From Endomychus coccineus (Eukaryota; Arthropoda; Insecta; Coleoptera; Endomychidae): a stretch of DNA of 64,000 nt. A program made the position numbers and the translations under genes. The DNA lies in contig OY294071.1 of the NCBI GenBank assembly GCA_958510875.1, forward strand, positions 34,502,581-34,566,580. The letters are read 5' to 3'. The notes under the pieces were generated by a model that saw nothing but the letters and a program-made list of their open reading frames with translations, was not told the origin of the DNA and did not search any database. Shown one piece after another: positions 1 through 11,515 of the stretch. The stretch's first letter is position 1. Each line of letters begins with the position of its first letter.

Positions 1-783
1 AGAACTGTGGGGGTTTTTAAGGCCCCTGCCTCCCCATTCAGCGGACTTTAGACTAGTCACGTAGTGCCCACTCCCACTTTCAACAGCACGCCAACTGGCC
101 GGCAGAGACCAACGCCTCAATTGAAGAGGAGACGGTATTTTGAACCATCTGGGCCCCTCTCCCCGTGCCTACTCGTGTTCAGTGCCCTGGCCGCGTATCC
201 ATTACCCGGAGACCTGAGATAGGAAGCACAGACACCGGACTTTAGGAGTAAAGCCATGTGATGCAGCATTTACCCACACACTGCAGTTTATATTAAGCCC
301 GCTACAATCTCAACCAATACCAAAACCAATAGAACAGATAATTCGAATTCAAGTGAATTAAGTCATAAATTTATTAATTATAGATATGTTACGATAATGA
401 TATATTCCTTCTTAAACTGTTGATTTAACGAAGAAAAGTAGATTTTACAATGAAGCTCGTTAAAGGCTAGTGTTACATACGTTCCAATTGCCAAGCCAGA
501 TAAGCACGAAGTTTTGTTGAAATCTGAGCCTGTTATTTTGAAATTTAAACAAACGAGACTACGTTATCCTAATACAAACCGATTATTTAAACAATAGCAT
601 TTTTGAATAATCGGTCGACAATTCCATACAGTTGGTTCCCAGGTATCGGAGGTATAAGCTACCATTCCAGCCCATATTGATATAGAATAAGTGTCTGTAA
701 TGAATAGGTGATAAAATTAGTTCGGTTTACTTGATCTTCACACATTGAAAATTATAGTAATTAGTTTTAGATACCATACAGTG
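1..783. other. Upstream flank without recognisable gene
   Basis: The first 240 bases are clearly GC-richer than the rest of the window and may be the tail of a retroelement, but no coding motif is visible. The remainder is AT-rich and holds no ORF with recognisable content. The promoter of the gene that may start at 784 should lie here, but no convincing TATA box was identified. Confidence 0.4.
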
Positions 784-3700
784 ATGGAAAATAATACACC
801 ATCCAGGGGTAGAAGCCGTTGCAAATTGTACTGTAAGTATAAAACTTAATTTGTCTTTTACTATTTTATTCGGAATTTATTTAATATCGTGATATTCTCA
901 CTCAAATTTTTGATCTGATTCGGAAAGTTTGGTATATATATACAGGGTGACATAAAAAAAAGTACCGTGCAGTGTCAGGCGATAGATGACACTAAAATAA
1001 GAAAAAAAGTTCCTATGAACGTAGGTCCTCAACGCCTTCGTTCAAAAAATACAGGGTGTATCTTTCATAGGAACTTTTTTTCTTATTTTAGTGTCATCTA
1101 TCGCCTGACACTATGCACGGTACTTTTTTCTATGTCACCCTGTATATGATATTTCCGCGATTATAAGTAAAGATTTTCATTTACATGGCTTTTTGAACAC
1201 GCTTAATAGCCAATTTGATTCACTACAGAATTCAACATATACAGAAAACCCTCTCATATAGATAGGTATAACTCCTACGGTTTCAGTTACACCAATTAAT
1301 TATAAAATATCTCCATTTAATAGTTTATAAATTATTAAATCTGCCTTTGAGCCAGCAAATGTATAACAACGAAGTTGAGAAACTTCTGCAAATAGCCAAT
1401 GGTTACGACGAAGGAAATTGGGACGTAACCAAATAACCAAAACACGTAAGCCGTGGCTGCGGGCTGCTAGTAGAGCGTATCGGTTTGTTGCTTTGGGCTA
1501 GTGAGCCGGTGCGATTATGGCAAAATTTGGGATTGGGCTACTGGAAGTTGCCCGATCCCCTGACGGAAGCAGAATGCGATAGCGTTCTCATAGCTCAGAC
1601 GATGGACTGGGGGAACAAGGACTCTGGACCACTCCCGCCAGGGGGACTTGGGTGTATCATGGACAGGTCCAAGACTGGCGAGTCTAGCGGAGCCGGAGTC
1701 TGCTTATGCACATTCAGAAGAAAAGTTTCAATTCCTTTGGGTGCTCACGTAATCATTTTACAGACGAGATCTGTGCAATCCGGACATGTGCTCTGAAAAA
1801 CCTGTAGCTAAACTACCGAGATAGGCGGCTATATATCTGCACTGACATCTGAGGGGCCCTGGGCGCACTTTGCTCCCACAAGGTGATTTCTATATTTGTG
1901 TAGACTGCAGATGACCCTGAATGAATAAGAAAAGGTGGCTGGTCTGTGTCACTGGGTCGGTGCGTTTGTGCCTCGCGGTCATGGCAAAATCTGGGATTGA
2001 GCAGACGAGGAGAACTGCCTGATCCTCTGACTGCCGCAGGATGCGATTGCGCCTGCTGTCAGGTTTCAAACACCAGACGTCCTCACAATACAGAGGACGG
2101 ACTGGGAGAACAAAGAATTTCGACCGCTTCCGCCAGGGGTACTCGTGGGTGCACCCAGAAGGGGGATTTCACTTTCCCTAGGTGCCTAGCAACCGTTTTC
2201 CAGGATGAGGTCTGTACAATATGGACCTGTGCCCTGGGAAGCCTAAAATTAAACTACCGAAGTAGGCGAATTGACATCTGCACTGACAACCGAACGGCCC
2301 TGGGCGCACTTCGCTCCCACAAGGTAACTTCTAGGCTTGTGTTTGGAGTGCAGGGTGACTCTGGCTGAATTAGAAAAGAAGGAACAAACGTCAGATAGTA
2401 TAAGTACCCGCTCAGTCTGGCGTGAAAGGAAACGTAGGGGCCGATGAATTGGCCAAACGGGGTTCCCTAGACACACCTGGCCCCGACCCAGCGATCGGAA
2501 TCTCATCGACCACCAGGTTCTGCGTCCTCAGAGAGCTACTGGATAGACAGTGCCTCTCGGTTTGGCGCAGAGCCCTCGGTATGAAGCTCCACATCGCTCG
2601 AAAACCCTCCTTTCTATGAACAGAAGTGACATAAGACTGGTGGCAGGACTCCTCACATAGGACCCCTTGTAGAATGTCCAGGACTGACTTCTCGTAGGCT
2701 ACAACACCTCGTCAACGCATACATGCTGCCTGAAAACGTAAGAGACCTCAGTCCATGCAGACTCCTAGCCTTTGGCGGTGCCTTGGACCTACTGCACTGA
2801 GTCCTGTATCAAGGGGCGCACAATGAACCCAATCAAGCGTTCTGAGTACTCTGGACTTGTCCACCTCCGTTCTGATCGATTAATTGATTGAATTAACCAA
2901 ATTAGAGCCTCAAATAATTCAAAAAAAAGTTTCATATATTATTCCTTAATAAATAATAAATTTCACAATTTGTTTTATAAATTAGTAATACAACCCGTTT
3001 ATAGATGTAAGAACAAGCTAAAAACCCGTTAAGGCAACATCTTTGATATTTTCCGACTTCGACATATCCGAGATTTACAAAATCGATTGTGAGTCATGTT
3101 CAAAATGATATGTGTCCCAAACTAGAAGGAATATTCTAATTCACTATAAATTATATATAAAGGACTTTAACAAATATTGGATTATGAAGAATACATTAAT
3201 GAACATCTTGAATAGTAGACTTCCACGTCCCAATAGTTCGACTTGATGCCGACGTTTCGCCAACCATTACAGGTGGCATCTTCAGGGCAGGCTTGAGGCT
3301 TGAACTGAAACTGGTTCTACTGGTTTCTGTAGCCGTATTTATTGTAGGAAAAATCCTTAACGCTACACAGTTCACTGCCTTTATTTCTGTGGCTAGCTCC
3401 GTTCCGGCACCTGACCCTGCCGTTGAGTGATCATGTGTGAAGTGGAATTTTCGAGGATGGGTGTCCAAATGTTGGGAAGGTAATATCCTGAGTCACTGTT
3501 TAGATAATTTGGATGTTTTAGGATTTCTATAGCTTCAAGGATTTTTCGCTGATAGAAGTTTGGGGCTCGGGTTAGGATTTTAGTATTTTTGAAAAGGATT
3601 TGATGAGTAGTGTCAAACTGGTGTTCCGCAAGTGCAGATCTACTGGTGTCATGAAGCCTTGTACAGCGCTCATGCTCTTTCACACGAGTAACTACTGTAC

Positions 3701-6294
3701 GACCTGTTTCACCAATGTAGACTTTACCGAAAGAACAGGGAATGCTATAAACACCTCCTAAGTAAAAAGGAGGAAGATGATCTTTGATAGGTTTGTAAAA
3801 CTGAGATAATTTTGATAAGTGTGGAAAACCGAGTGGAAATATTATGTTTTTTGAGGATTTTGGAAATTCGATGTTATATATTTTCAATATATGGAAATAT
3901 ACGGGGGGTTTGTGGTCGATTTTTAGTCGGAGTGTATTTCTTTATGGCTTTTTAAATGTTGTAATGGGAAAAATTGTTTGATAATAAGACAGATGAAAGA
4001 TGTTTCAATTCTGATTTTAAGGATTGAGGTTGAGGTTGAGATAAGTTGACAGCTCTGTGCTTCTGGGCAGGGTGGTGGTGGGAAAGACCATTGAGGTATA
4101 TATCGGTGTGAGTGAGTTTTCGAAACACAGAATGTCCTAAAGTACTGTCGACTGAGCAATGCATCTAGGAACGGGGGTGAACCTTGCGATTCGACTTCCA
4201 TGGTGAAAAGAATATTGGGATGTAATGAATTTAAATAATTGAGGAAGGGAACAAGATTTTCGCGACCATGTTACCAAATAACAAAAGTGTCGTCGACATA
4301 TCTACACCAACATTTCGGCTTGAGAACAGATGAGTCAATAGCATCTTGTTCAAGTTTCCATGAAGATATTAGCTACGATCGGAGAAAGTGGGGAATCCAT
4401 GGCAGCTCCCGAGGACTGCTCGTAAAACTTGCCATCGTACAGAAAATATGTGGAGAATAGACAAAAATCAATTAACGGTAGCAAGTCCATTGAAATGTTT
4501 TTGGCAGGTGACAATTGAGAAATTATGGAAAGGGTGTCTGGAATGGGAACATTGGTAAAGAGTGATTCGATGTCGATAATGACGAGCAAATCGCCTGGGT
4601 CAACTTTAAGCGTTTGAAGTTGTTCAACGAAATGAAAGGAATTTAGGATAAAACTGTTAGAATTACCTACAAGGGGTTTGAGAATAGATGACAGATATCG
4701 AGAGGGTTTATAAGTACGGGATCCAATAGTGCTGACAATTGGTCTCAGGGAAACTGAGGGATTGTGAATTTCAGGCAAACCATATGAACGGGGGGGGGGG
4801 TGGACATTTTGAGCAAATGGGGTATATGAAATTTCTTCTCTGGATCAGGATAATTTGTGAAATTGAACGTTCTATAGAGGGGTGAGATCTTTTGGTATGA
4901 GCTTATTGGAATTGGTTTGGAGATGTTGCAGAATTTTGTTATCATAATCTGAACGATTCGTGACTAAAGTGGAGTTTCCTTTTTCAGCTTTCAAAATAGC
5001 TAAATCAGGGTTTGATTTGAGTAAATTAAGAGCTTGAATTAACGATTTAGAGCAATTTAATTTGGGAATGTTAGAATGACGAAGAATTTTACCAGTTTCG
5101 AAACGAATTTCATCTGCTGCTAGATAAAGAACCTATCTGGGGATGCTTCTACAGCAGAAATAATGGATGTCGTAGGAATATTCATTATTTTCGTTTTTAC
5201 GTACGTTTTGGTCTCACGGCCATCATCAGAAGACTTATTACTTCTTAAAACTGAATGTATCAGCACAAAGCGCATTTTTAATTGAAATTGGTGCGATAAG
5301 GAACTTTGTACTGACTCAATTAGCTTTATGAAATCCCGATTTAGACATAATACGATTTCTGATGAAACGTGAAGACGAAAATAATAAGTATATGAGTTAG
5401 CGTGACCTATTTCCCGAGAATTTATATATAATTAAAATGTTATATATTGTTTCAGGTACTTTCATCATAATAACCTCAATTTTTGGAGTTAGCTTTGTCC
5501 TTGAAAATACCAAGATCACAAAATCCTATTGCTTCGAAGTCGAGAAAGTAACAATCAATATTTTTGAGACTGTTCTTGAGACACGCCGACTAGCAAATGT
5601 AGATAAAAATCAAAGATGTGTAGACTACGAAGAAAACGTCCCGTTGCTGATGAAATTGGTGGTAGTTGCTTATGGTATTTTTTCGAATCCTGCTCTCTTA
5701 GGAACATATATTGACCTGATTTTCGATTATTGGGGATTCATTCTAGGCACATTTGCGTTACTAGTATTGGTAAGTGCCTGTTTCCTATTTATTTTATACA
5801 AAATATCTAAAGAATTGTTCACAGACTAATAAACAGTAATGGGCATTGAGTGCAGCCACAACTCAGAATGATTGCTTTCATAGCCTTTTTCACAAAATAA
5901 ACGAAAAGGACAATTTAAAAATAATTTCATGGTTATTGTTCAGATACGTGAAGACAGGATTTTCGGGACTTTCCGGAAATACTTATATTTAAATGGATAT
6001 TTACCAAAAATCACAAAATAAACGTTTTTGCTCCTTTCATTGTTTCAGTTGCTGGTGAAATACTTCAGATATTGCGAAACATCGGAACTCATATCAACAT
6101 CTGAAGAATTAGATGAAATGGAATTCACTGAGATAACCAACCTGATGAATGAAATAGAAGATTTGAGAAGTCTTGGGTCGGATTATATGCCAAAAGAACC
6201 AATAAAATTTGCCGTCTTAAGGAACGATTTGAAATGTTTCGACCGATTTTCAGTAAGCCAAGATGGAACTAGTCCAGAGTCTTCAGAAAAATAG
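784..6294 (+). CDS. Small multi-pass membrane protein, three-exon model (membrane family member 1)
   Basis: Proposed exons are 784-832, 5456-5769 and 6049-6294, giving 202 residues. Exons 2 and 3 are well supported: acceptors ending TTTCAG, a GTAAGT donor at 5770, and open frames that join in phase 0 inside the last membrane segment. Exon 1 (ATG at 784, donor GTAAGT at 833) is chosen because its phase 1 matches exon 2, but it lies 4.6 kb upstream across several transposons. Hydrophobic segments are at about residues 13-31, 80-102 and 108-126, followed by a polar acidic tail of about 75 residues. The short multi-pass plan recalls insect DUF4728-like proteins; this is inference from shape only. 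The intron phases match the minus-strand genes at 46-54 kb. Function unknown. Confidence 0.5.
941..1145. mobile_element. Foldback MITE-like element
   Basis: This is a near-perfect inverted repeat. The left arm is about 941-1018 and the right arm about 1066-1145, around a loop of roughly 45 bases. The ends read TACAGGGTGACA and its complement and sit in a TA-rich target. There is no coding capacity; the short ORF through it is a by-product of the palindrome. It lies in intron 1 of the gene modelled at 784-6294. Foldback MITEs are non-autonomous DNA transposons; the family is not assigned. Confidence 0.8.
1146..1439. other. AT-rich intronic spacer
   Basis: Nothing recognisable was seen between the foldback element and the LINE relic. 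Confidence 0.3.
1440..2875 (+). pseudogene. Non-LTR retrotransposon relic: RNase H region, internally duplicated
   Basis: The plus-strand frames contain broken RNase H pieces of a Jockey/I/R1-type LINE: a TDGSKTG-like start (decayed to MDRSKTG near 1660), CTDNRTALGAL near 2280 and GNVGADELAKRGS near 2430. Downstream, RLVAGLLT near 2640 resembles the post-RNase H region of these elements. The segment about 1500-1925 is repeated at about 1955-2385 as a direct tandem copy. Stops and frameshifts run throughout. It is GC-richer than its surroundings. No endonuclease or RT domain is present, so this is a 5'-truncated dead copy inside intron 1 of the 784-6294 gene. Confidence 0.7.
3248..3290 (-). 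ncRNA. Hammerhead-ribozyme-like motif in PLE 3' end
   Basis: The minus strand reads CTGAAGA, a GCCA/TGGC stem with a loop, then GAAAC and GTC. This matches the CUGANGA - stem II - GAAA order of type I hammerheads described in PLE terminal repeats. It is on the element's coding strand. Stem I and stem III were not folded here. Confidence 0.5.
3393..3887 (-). pseudogene. PLE GIY-YIG endonuclease segment
   Basis: The 164-codon frame holds GVYSIPC followed by KVYIGETGR, matching the GIY...YIG core, then TRVKEH with the conserved Arg/His. The tail continues through FYQRKILEAIEI to the C-terminus typical of PLEs. This domain nicks target DNA during PLE retrotransposition. It is downstream of the RT fragment on the same strand and is separated from it by a stop or frameshift, so the element is not intact. 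The family match is strong. Confidence 0.85.
4270..5130 (-). pseudogene. PLE reverse transcriptase segment
   Basis: RT motifs are visible in order: SLRPIVSTIGS, then ESLFTNVP (motif A), GAAMDSPLSPIVANI (motif B, with Gly to Asp in the usual AMGSPLSP) and YVDDTF (motif C at 4300-4286, in a different frame from motif B). The region upstream, to about 5130, has the usual PLE N-terminal text, including a KAEKGN-like stretch. Frameshifts near 4780 and 4340 separate the pieces, so the protein is broken. Confidence 0.8.
5200..5230 (-). ncRNA. Degenerate hammerhead-like motif
   Basis: The minus strand reads CTGATGATGGCC, a short loop and GACC, then AAAACG where GAAAC is expected, so the core is probably dead. 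It lies at the 5' side of the PLE but differs in sequence from the motif at 3248-3290, so it may come from another PLE family. The segment TTTCCCGAGAATTTA at 5410-5424 recurs beside similar motifs at 17130 and 21520. Confidence 0.35.
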
Positions 6295-7124
6295 CTTTCT
6301 ATTTGAAATTTTAAATTAACCATTTTCCTTCTGAAAATAGTATTATAAGGGACCACAACTGTTGAAATATATGAATTTTTTAATTTTCGTAATTTTTTTT
6401 CCAACTTCGACCGTAGCTGAAATTATAAAGTAGAAATCGTACATATATTTTCAATGAAGCTCTTTATTTGGCACATATCTATATAGTATTGAGTTATTGG
6501 TGAATTAATTGTTGGTATCTTGCTCTCACATTTATAGAACGGCCGACTATACTCCCTTGTGTTGCGCAGTGGCAACAAAGCCTTCTACAAATGCCGACAA
6601 TCCTTAAGTCGGCGCTACTTCAGCATAAATTTTTAACAACCACTTTCTCAGATACCAGGGCTAATCATATTGATAAATGTAAAAACTACACTATTTTTAC
6701 TAGTTGAGTGTTTCACCACTAATCGTAAAGTTTCGACAGTTGAACTGTCAATCAAACAGATTTCACTTTTGCCATTAGAATCACTGGGAATTTTCGACAT
6801 AGAAATAATCCGATAAATACCTGCTTTATGATCAGTTGGTACCTTTTCAATATAGTTTGTTTCAGTTGGGTTATTACCCAATTTAGTAGACCAAATGTTG
6901 AAAATTAATAATTCATTAGATTAGTGATACTTGTAATAATTTAAGCTTCCAATACTTTATATCTATATAGTATTGAGTGAGTGGTATCTGTTGAATTGTT
7001 GGTTGATATTTTGCTCTCGCATAGAACGGCCGAATATACCCCAACTGCGCAACAGACATTTGATACCCGCTTTATTCCAAATGTCGACAAACAAAGCGCC
7101 TACATAGTATTCCGTTGTTTTCTC
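6295..7124. repeat. Intergenic region with a direct repeat
   Basis: About 120 bases at 6475-6600 recur at 6958-7110. Both copies contain TATCTATATAGTATTGAGT and later ATAGAACGGCCGA. The copies are diverged, and the space between them has no recognisable coding content. It may be the remnant of paired transposon ends. Confidence 0.5.
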
Positions 7125-8200
7125 CATATGCGATAGAAATAGGGAAGAATGAGGAAAATGCAAATATTATCATAAGAAATCATAAGAAAATAGAGGTATT
7201 ATTAGAAATGAAAGGTGAAAATAGAGAAGTATGAGGGAAAAAGGAGTAGCTTTATGAGAAACTACAAGTAATATCGAAAATAAAAATTAAGGTTAGCGAA
7301 GAATGGAATACAAGTAACTTTATAATAAAATACAGGTAATATCGGAAATAAAAGGTGAAAATAGAAAAGAATGAGGAAATACAAATAGCTTCATAGGAAA
7401 ATACAGGTAACATCGAAAATAAAAATTAAGAATAGGGAAGAATGAGAGGCAATAGAAGTAGCTTTATAAGAAGATGATATCGGAAATGAAAGGTGAAAAT
7501 AGAAAAGAATTGGGATAATACAAATAGCTTTATAAGAAAATACAGGGTATATCAGAAATAATAGGGAAAATATAGAAGAATGAGTGAAATGCAAATAGCT
7601 TTATAAGAAAATACAGGTAATATCCAAAATAAAAATTGAGAATAGGAAACAATGAGGGGCAATACCAGTAGCTTTATAAGACAATAAAGGTACTATCGAA
7701 AAAAAAGGTGAAAATACAAAGAATGAGGGAAATACAAATAGCTTTATAAGAAAATACAGGTAATATCGGAATTAATAGGTGAAAATAAGGAAGAATGATG
7801 GAAACAACAGTAGCTTCATAAGAAAATACAGGTAATATCCAAAATAAAAATTGAGAATAGGAAAAAATGAGGGGCAATACCAGTAGCTTTATAAGACAAT
7901 AAAGGTAATATCGAAAAAAAAGGTGAAAATACAAAGAATGAGGGAAATACAAATAGCTTTATAAGAAAATACAGGTAATATCGGAATTAATAGGTGAAAA
8001 TAAGGAAGAATGATGGAAATAACAGTAGCTTCATAAAAAAATACAGGTAATATCAGAATTAACAAATAAAAATTGTAAAGAATGAGGGAAATACAAGTAG
8101 CTATATAAGAAAATATAGGTAATATTGCAAATAAGAGGTGAAAACGGAAGAATGAAGGAAATACGGGTAGCTTCATGGAAATATATAGATAATAACAGAA
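7125..8200. repeat. Minisatellite, period about 70 bp
   Basis: About 15 diverged units carry AGCTTTATAAGAAAATACAG followed by GTAATATCG. Unit starts fall near 7386, 7461, 7526, 7595, 7667, 7738, 7810, 7887, 7955, 8027, 8100 and 8171. Long minus-strand frames through this array are repeat artefacts. Confidence 0.85.
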
Positions 8201-9079
8201 ATAGTGAACAAAAATATAATGAGGTGAATGCCCATTTTTTTGGGAAAATTGATGTACAAGTACAAAGTTTACAAATTGGTAAAATTGTGCACAAACAAAT
8301 TGGGTCGGAATAATGGAAGGAAATAAACAACCTCTTGACGACGATATAGTCTACAAAAATATTTTCATAAAGGTGTGTTTAACGTGGCGGAATGAAGAAA
8401 GTAAAAAGGTTCGTTTTGATTTTCTTTCTCCTGATATATTGACAATCCTATATGTTTCAAACTTAATTGCCAATTTCGAGTGTTTCGACGTACGAGGTTC
8501 AGTACAAAGTAATTTCTTCAAATAATGAGATAGTTGAATAACTTGTTATTTCTCCGTTCACTCGAATACACATCACCTATGCAACATTTTCTAGGAAATC
8601 GTAAGTTTCCTGTTTAAATTACGGAACGGGAGACGTTGTAATGGCAACGGTGTAAAGCAAATACTATTTACGGACCTGACATACTACACCAACCAAAATC
8701 ACCAAAGTAAGAAAGGTACAAATCCTTGGTTGTCTTAGTTGCTGATGCTTCTCGTCGCCTACATCTCAGCCATTAGGGCATTTTATGCATTGGTCATGCC
8801 AATACCTTCCATAGTACAAGGCCTGAACGCTCGATCGTGACGTCACAAGTCCCTTCTGTCTCTGTTAATTACCATTTCTGCCTCCCCATGATCGCATTGT
8901 TAATTGAGGGTAGGTCCAATAGTCCAATAGTACTTCCATGGCTGCTGTTGAGGTTGATTTTTCCAGCTTCCTTTATCCTGAGGCAGGCAAGTCTTTGTAT
9001 ATTGTTTAATCTTGGCGCAGCTATCTTCTGGTTTTTTTTTGTTCATCATACCGAAGATGCGTAAGTAATTATGGGCTTC
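8201..9079. other. Intergenic, no supported gene
   Basis: Short ORFs exist (for example 8313-8525, 70 codons) but show no known motif and no supporting splice context. The segment is the left flank of the copia element. Confidence 0.3.
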
Positions 9080-9250
9080 TGTTGGAAATTGTGTTATATA
9101 ATATTGTTCTATGTACTGATATTCACATGGTAACAAAATAATGTTTTGTAGTAGATAATCTAGAGAGTTAATGTGATATAATAATAGATAAAAACTTCAC
9201 ACGAAGATAAATATAATTATTATCTTCGAGTTAACCACGTTCTGCTAACA
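9080..9250 (+). repeat. Copia 5' LTR
   Basis: It starts TGTTGG and ends CTAACA, with canonical TG...CA ends. It is followed immediately by the primer-binding site. It differs from the 3' LTR mainly around 9155-9195 by several substitutions and small indels. Confidence 0.95.
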
Positions 9251-9303
9251 GGTTATGGGCCCAGACCAGTCCCTCTGAACCTGAATTATATATTACTATA
9301 AAA

Positions 9304-10474
9304 ATGACTACTGTCGAAGAAATTGAAGTTCAACTCAGAACTCTAAGGAAAGAGTTGGAGGAAGCTACCAAAACAAAGTTCACAATGATGATATCTAGTT
9401 TCGTTGGAGGTTTAGCCGAATCTAAACACCTGGATAGTACTAATTATGGAGACTGGAAGTTTTGGATGAAGAATTTCCTGGTTGATGCAGGTCTGTGGTG
9501 TTGTGTAGATCCAAAACCTAATCAAGTAGTTGATGTTGATTTGGACCAGAGAGTCTTAGCCAAAATAAATCTGTCCCTTAGACCTTCTGCGGCTGCTGAA
9601 ACAGAAAAAAAACAAAACAGCTAAAGAGGCATGGGAAAGAACATATGAAGATAGTGGCATTGTTCGATTAGTTGATCTTTACGCAAGTCTGTTCAGAACA
9701 AGGTTCGAGTCATGTTCGTCTATACAAGAATATGTTGACAAGATAATTCATATAGCCGAGCAACTGGATAATATTGGAGAACCATTCAAAGATAACGTTG
9801 TTGGTTGTATCATATCAGGAGCTCTACCTGAACAATACAAACCCCTTATTTCGGGCATTCAAGGATCAAAACAAGTCACTTCTACGGAATTTGTGAAAAA
9901 TTTGTTACTTCAAGAAAATGTCAAAACAATGAGTATTCAGAACTTTGATACAGCATTGTACAGTAACGAAAAAACGAGTAGAAAATCAATAAAATTTTCA
10001 AGAGGTCCCAGATGTTACAATTGTAACATGTATTCGCATAAAGCGCATGAATGTCCAAAACCGAAGAAACAGTGGAAAGGCAAGAAGAAAGAAATTAGTT
10101 CAATTGCTCTTACTTGTAATGAATCATTATTACAAAACTTTAGTGACGAATGGTTTGTTGATTTTGGAGCAACAGCTCATTTTACTCCGAACAAATCACA
10201 GTTACAAGATTTTCAAGAAGAAACTGATAGAGAATTAGGCATTGCAAATGGTCAGAAATTGAAATGCACCGGTAAATGCACTGTCAACATTTTACTAGCA
10301 AATCATAAAAATGCAACGTTAAAAAATGTCATACATGCACCTGATTTGTCAATGAACCTCATTTCTATCAGTAAAAACTGGAAAAACTGTAATTTTTTAT
10401 GTCTATCATGGGTGCGGGATCACAGAAAGCAGAATAAGACTCGCGCCAGAAGAAATTATGAGTACAGCTTCTGA
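9304..10474 (+). pseudogene. Copia gag, zinc knuckle and protease (frameshifted)
   Basis: The gag start is the ATG at 9304. The first frame ends at 9624 after an A-run near 9605; coding sense resumes in another frame and stays open to 10474. That frame contains the zinc knuckle CYNCNMYSHKAHEC (CX2CX4HX4C) near 10012 and the protease start WFVDFGATAHFT near 10150, where the usual Asp-Ser-Gly has Phe in place of Ser. These parts package RNA and cleave the polyprotein in an active element. The A-run slip and the altered protease site suggest loss of function. Confidence 0.85.
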
Positions 10475-10505
10475 AATCAACGGAATGTATTAACTCGATC
10501 AATTT

Positions 10506-11240
10506 TTGTTGTCTGCAAATACTGCTCAAGTTTTGGATGCTACAAGTTCATGGCATCGTCGTCTTTGTCACCTTAATTATGATTACATGAAAATTTTGAA
10601 ACGGAATTTGGCATTAGGTATAGATTTTCCAGAAAATCAATGTGAAGAATGTGTTATAGGAATGTTTCATAGAAGTCACTTCAACAAATGTAGTGTAACT
10701 CGTGCAGTACAGTTTTTAGAACTGGTTCATTCAGATATATGTGGTCCTATACAAGAAATGTCTATTGGAGGTGCGAAATATTTTTTAACCTTCACCGATG
10801 ATTATAGTCGTTTCTCGAAAGTATATTTCCTTCGTTCAAAAACGGAAGTTGTTGGAAAATTCAAAGAGTATAAAGAATTTGCTGAAAACCTTACTGGTTG
10901 CAGGATGAAATGTCTCAGAACTGATAACGGCACAGAATACGTCAACGGAAGGTTACTACAAATTCTCAAATCCGCTGGAATTCAACATCAAACTACGGTT
11001 CCTTATAATCCACAACAGAATGGCGTAGCTGAAAGAGTTAATAGAGCTTTGATGGAAACAGCTCGAAGTATTTTATTCCATTCAAAGTTGAGTACATGTT
11101 TTTGGGCTGAAGCAGTTAACACGGTTACTTACTTAAAAAACTGTATTCCAACAAAAGCACTTCGAAACGTTACACCATCTGAAATTTGGACAGGAAAGAA
11201 ACCGAACCTATCACATCTGTATTTGGTTGTGAAGCTTTAG
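10506..11240 (+). pseudogene. Copia integrase segment
   Basis: The HHCC zinc-binding region is visible (WHRRLCHLN ... CEECVIG), followed by the catalytic core with Asp in HSDICGP, Asp in RTDNGTEYV and Glu in QQNGVAERVNR. Integrase inserts the cDNA into the host genome. The frame is cut off at 11240, and the C-terminal part continues in another frame at 11244-11777. It lies between protease and RT, as expected in copia elements. Confidence 0.9.
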
Positions 11241-11515
11241 TTTTTGTGCCGAAACAGAAACGGAGGAAAATGGACCCCAAAGCTGAAGAATATATTTTTG
11301 TTGGATACAGTGAGAATTCAAAAGGGTACCGTTTCAAAAAAAACTAAGAAATTAGCTATTGAAAAAGATGCTGCGTTCCGCGAAAATGAATTCATATCTG
11401 ACACATATGAAATGTCAAAAGATATATTTTCAAAATTTGATGACAGTGATTGTCAACAGCAGTCAGAATCTCTACAAATTATAGAAAGTATCGGAACTAT
11501 TGTTGAAGACGGGGG

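Larger units (their letters stand above)
3196..5240 (-). mobile_element. Penelope-like element (PLE), 5'-truncated and decayed
   Basis: On the minus strand the order is N-terminal region (about 5130-4800), reverse transcriptase (about 4780-4270), linker, GIY-YIG endonuclease (about 3790-3540) and a 3' non-coding end with a hammerhead-like motif (3248-3290). The RT plus GIY-YIG order is diagnostic of endonuclease-positive PLEs. It sits in intron 1 of the 784-6294 gene, in the opposite orientation. A G run at about 4792-4801 and several stops show decay. Related 3' ends occur at 40.1-40.7 kb. Confidence 0.85.

Noticed and set aside
967..1149. 60-codon ORF
   Set aside because: Entirely inside the foldback MITE.
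7391..8330. Several minus-strand hydrophobic ORFs of 67-99 codons
   Set aside because: They are repeated translations of the 70-bp minisatellite and reappear with the repeat period.
8837..9136. Overlapping ORFs on both strands beside the copia LTR
   Set aside because: No motif, no splice context, and the minus frame runs into the LTR.
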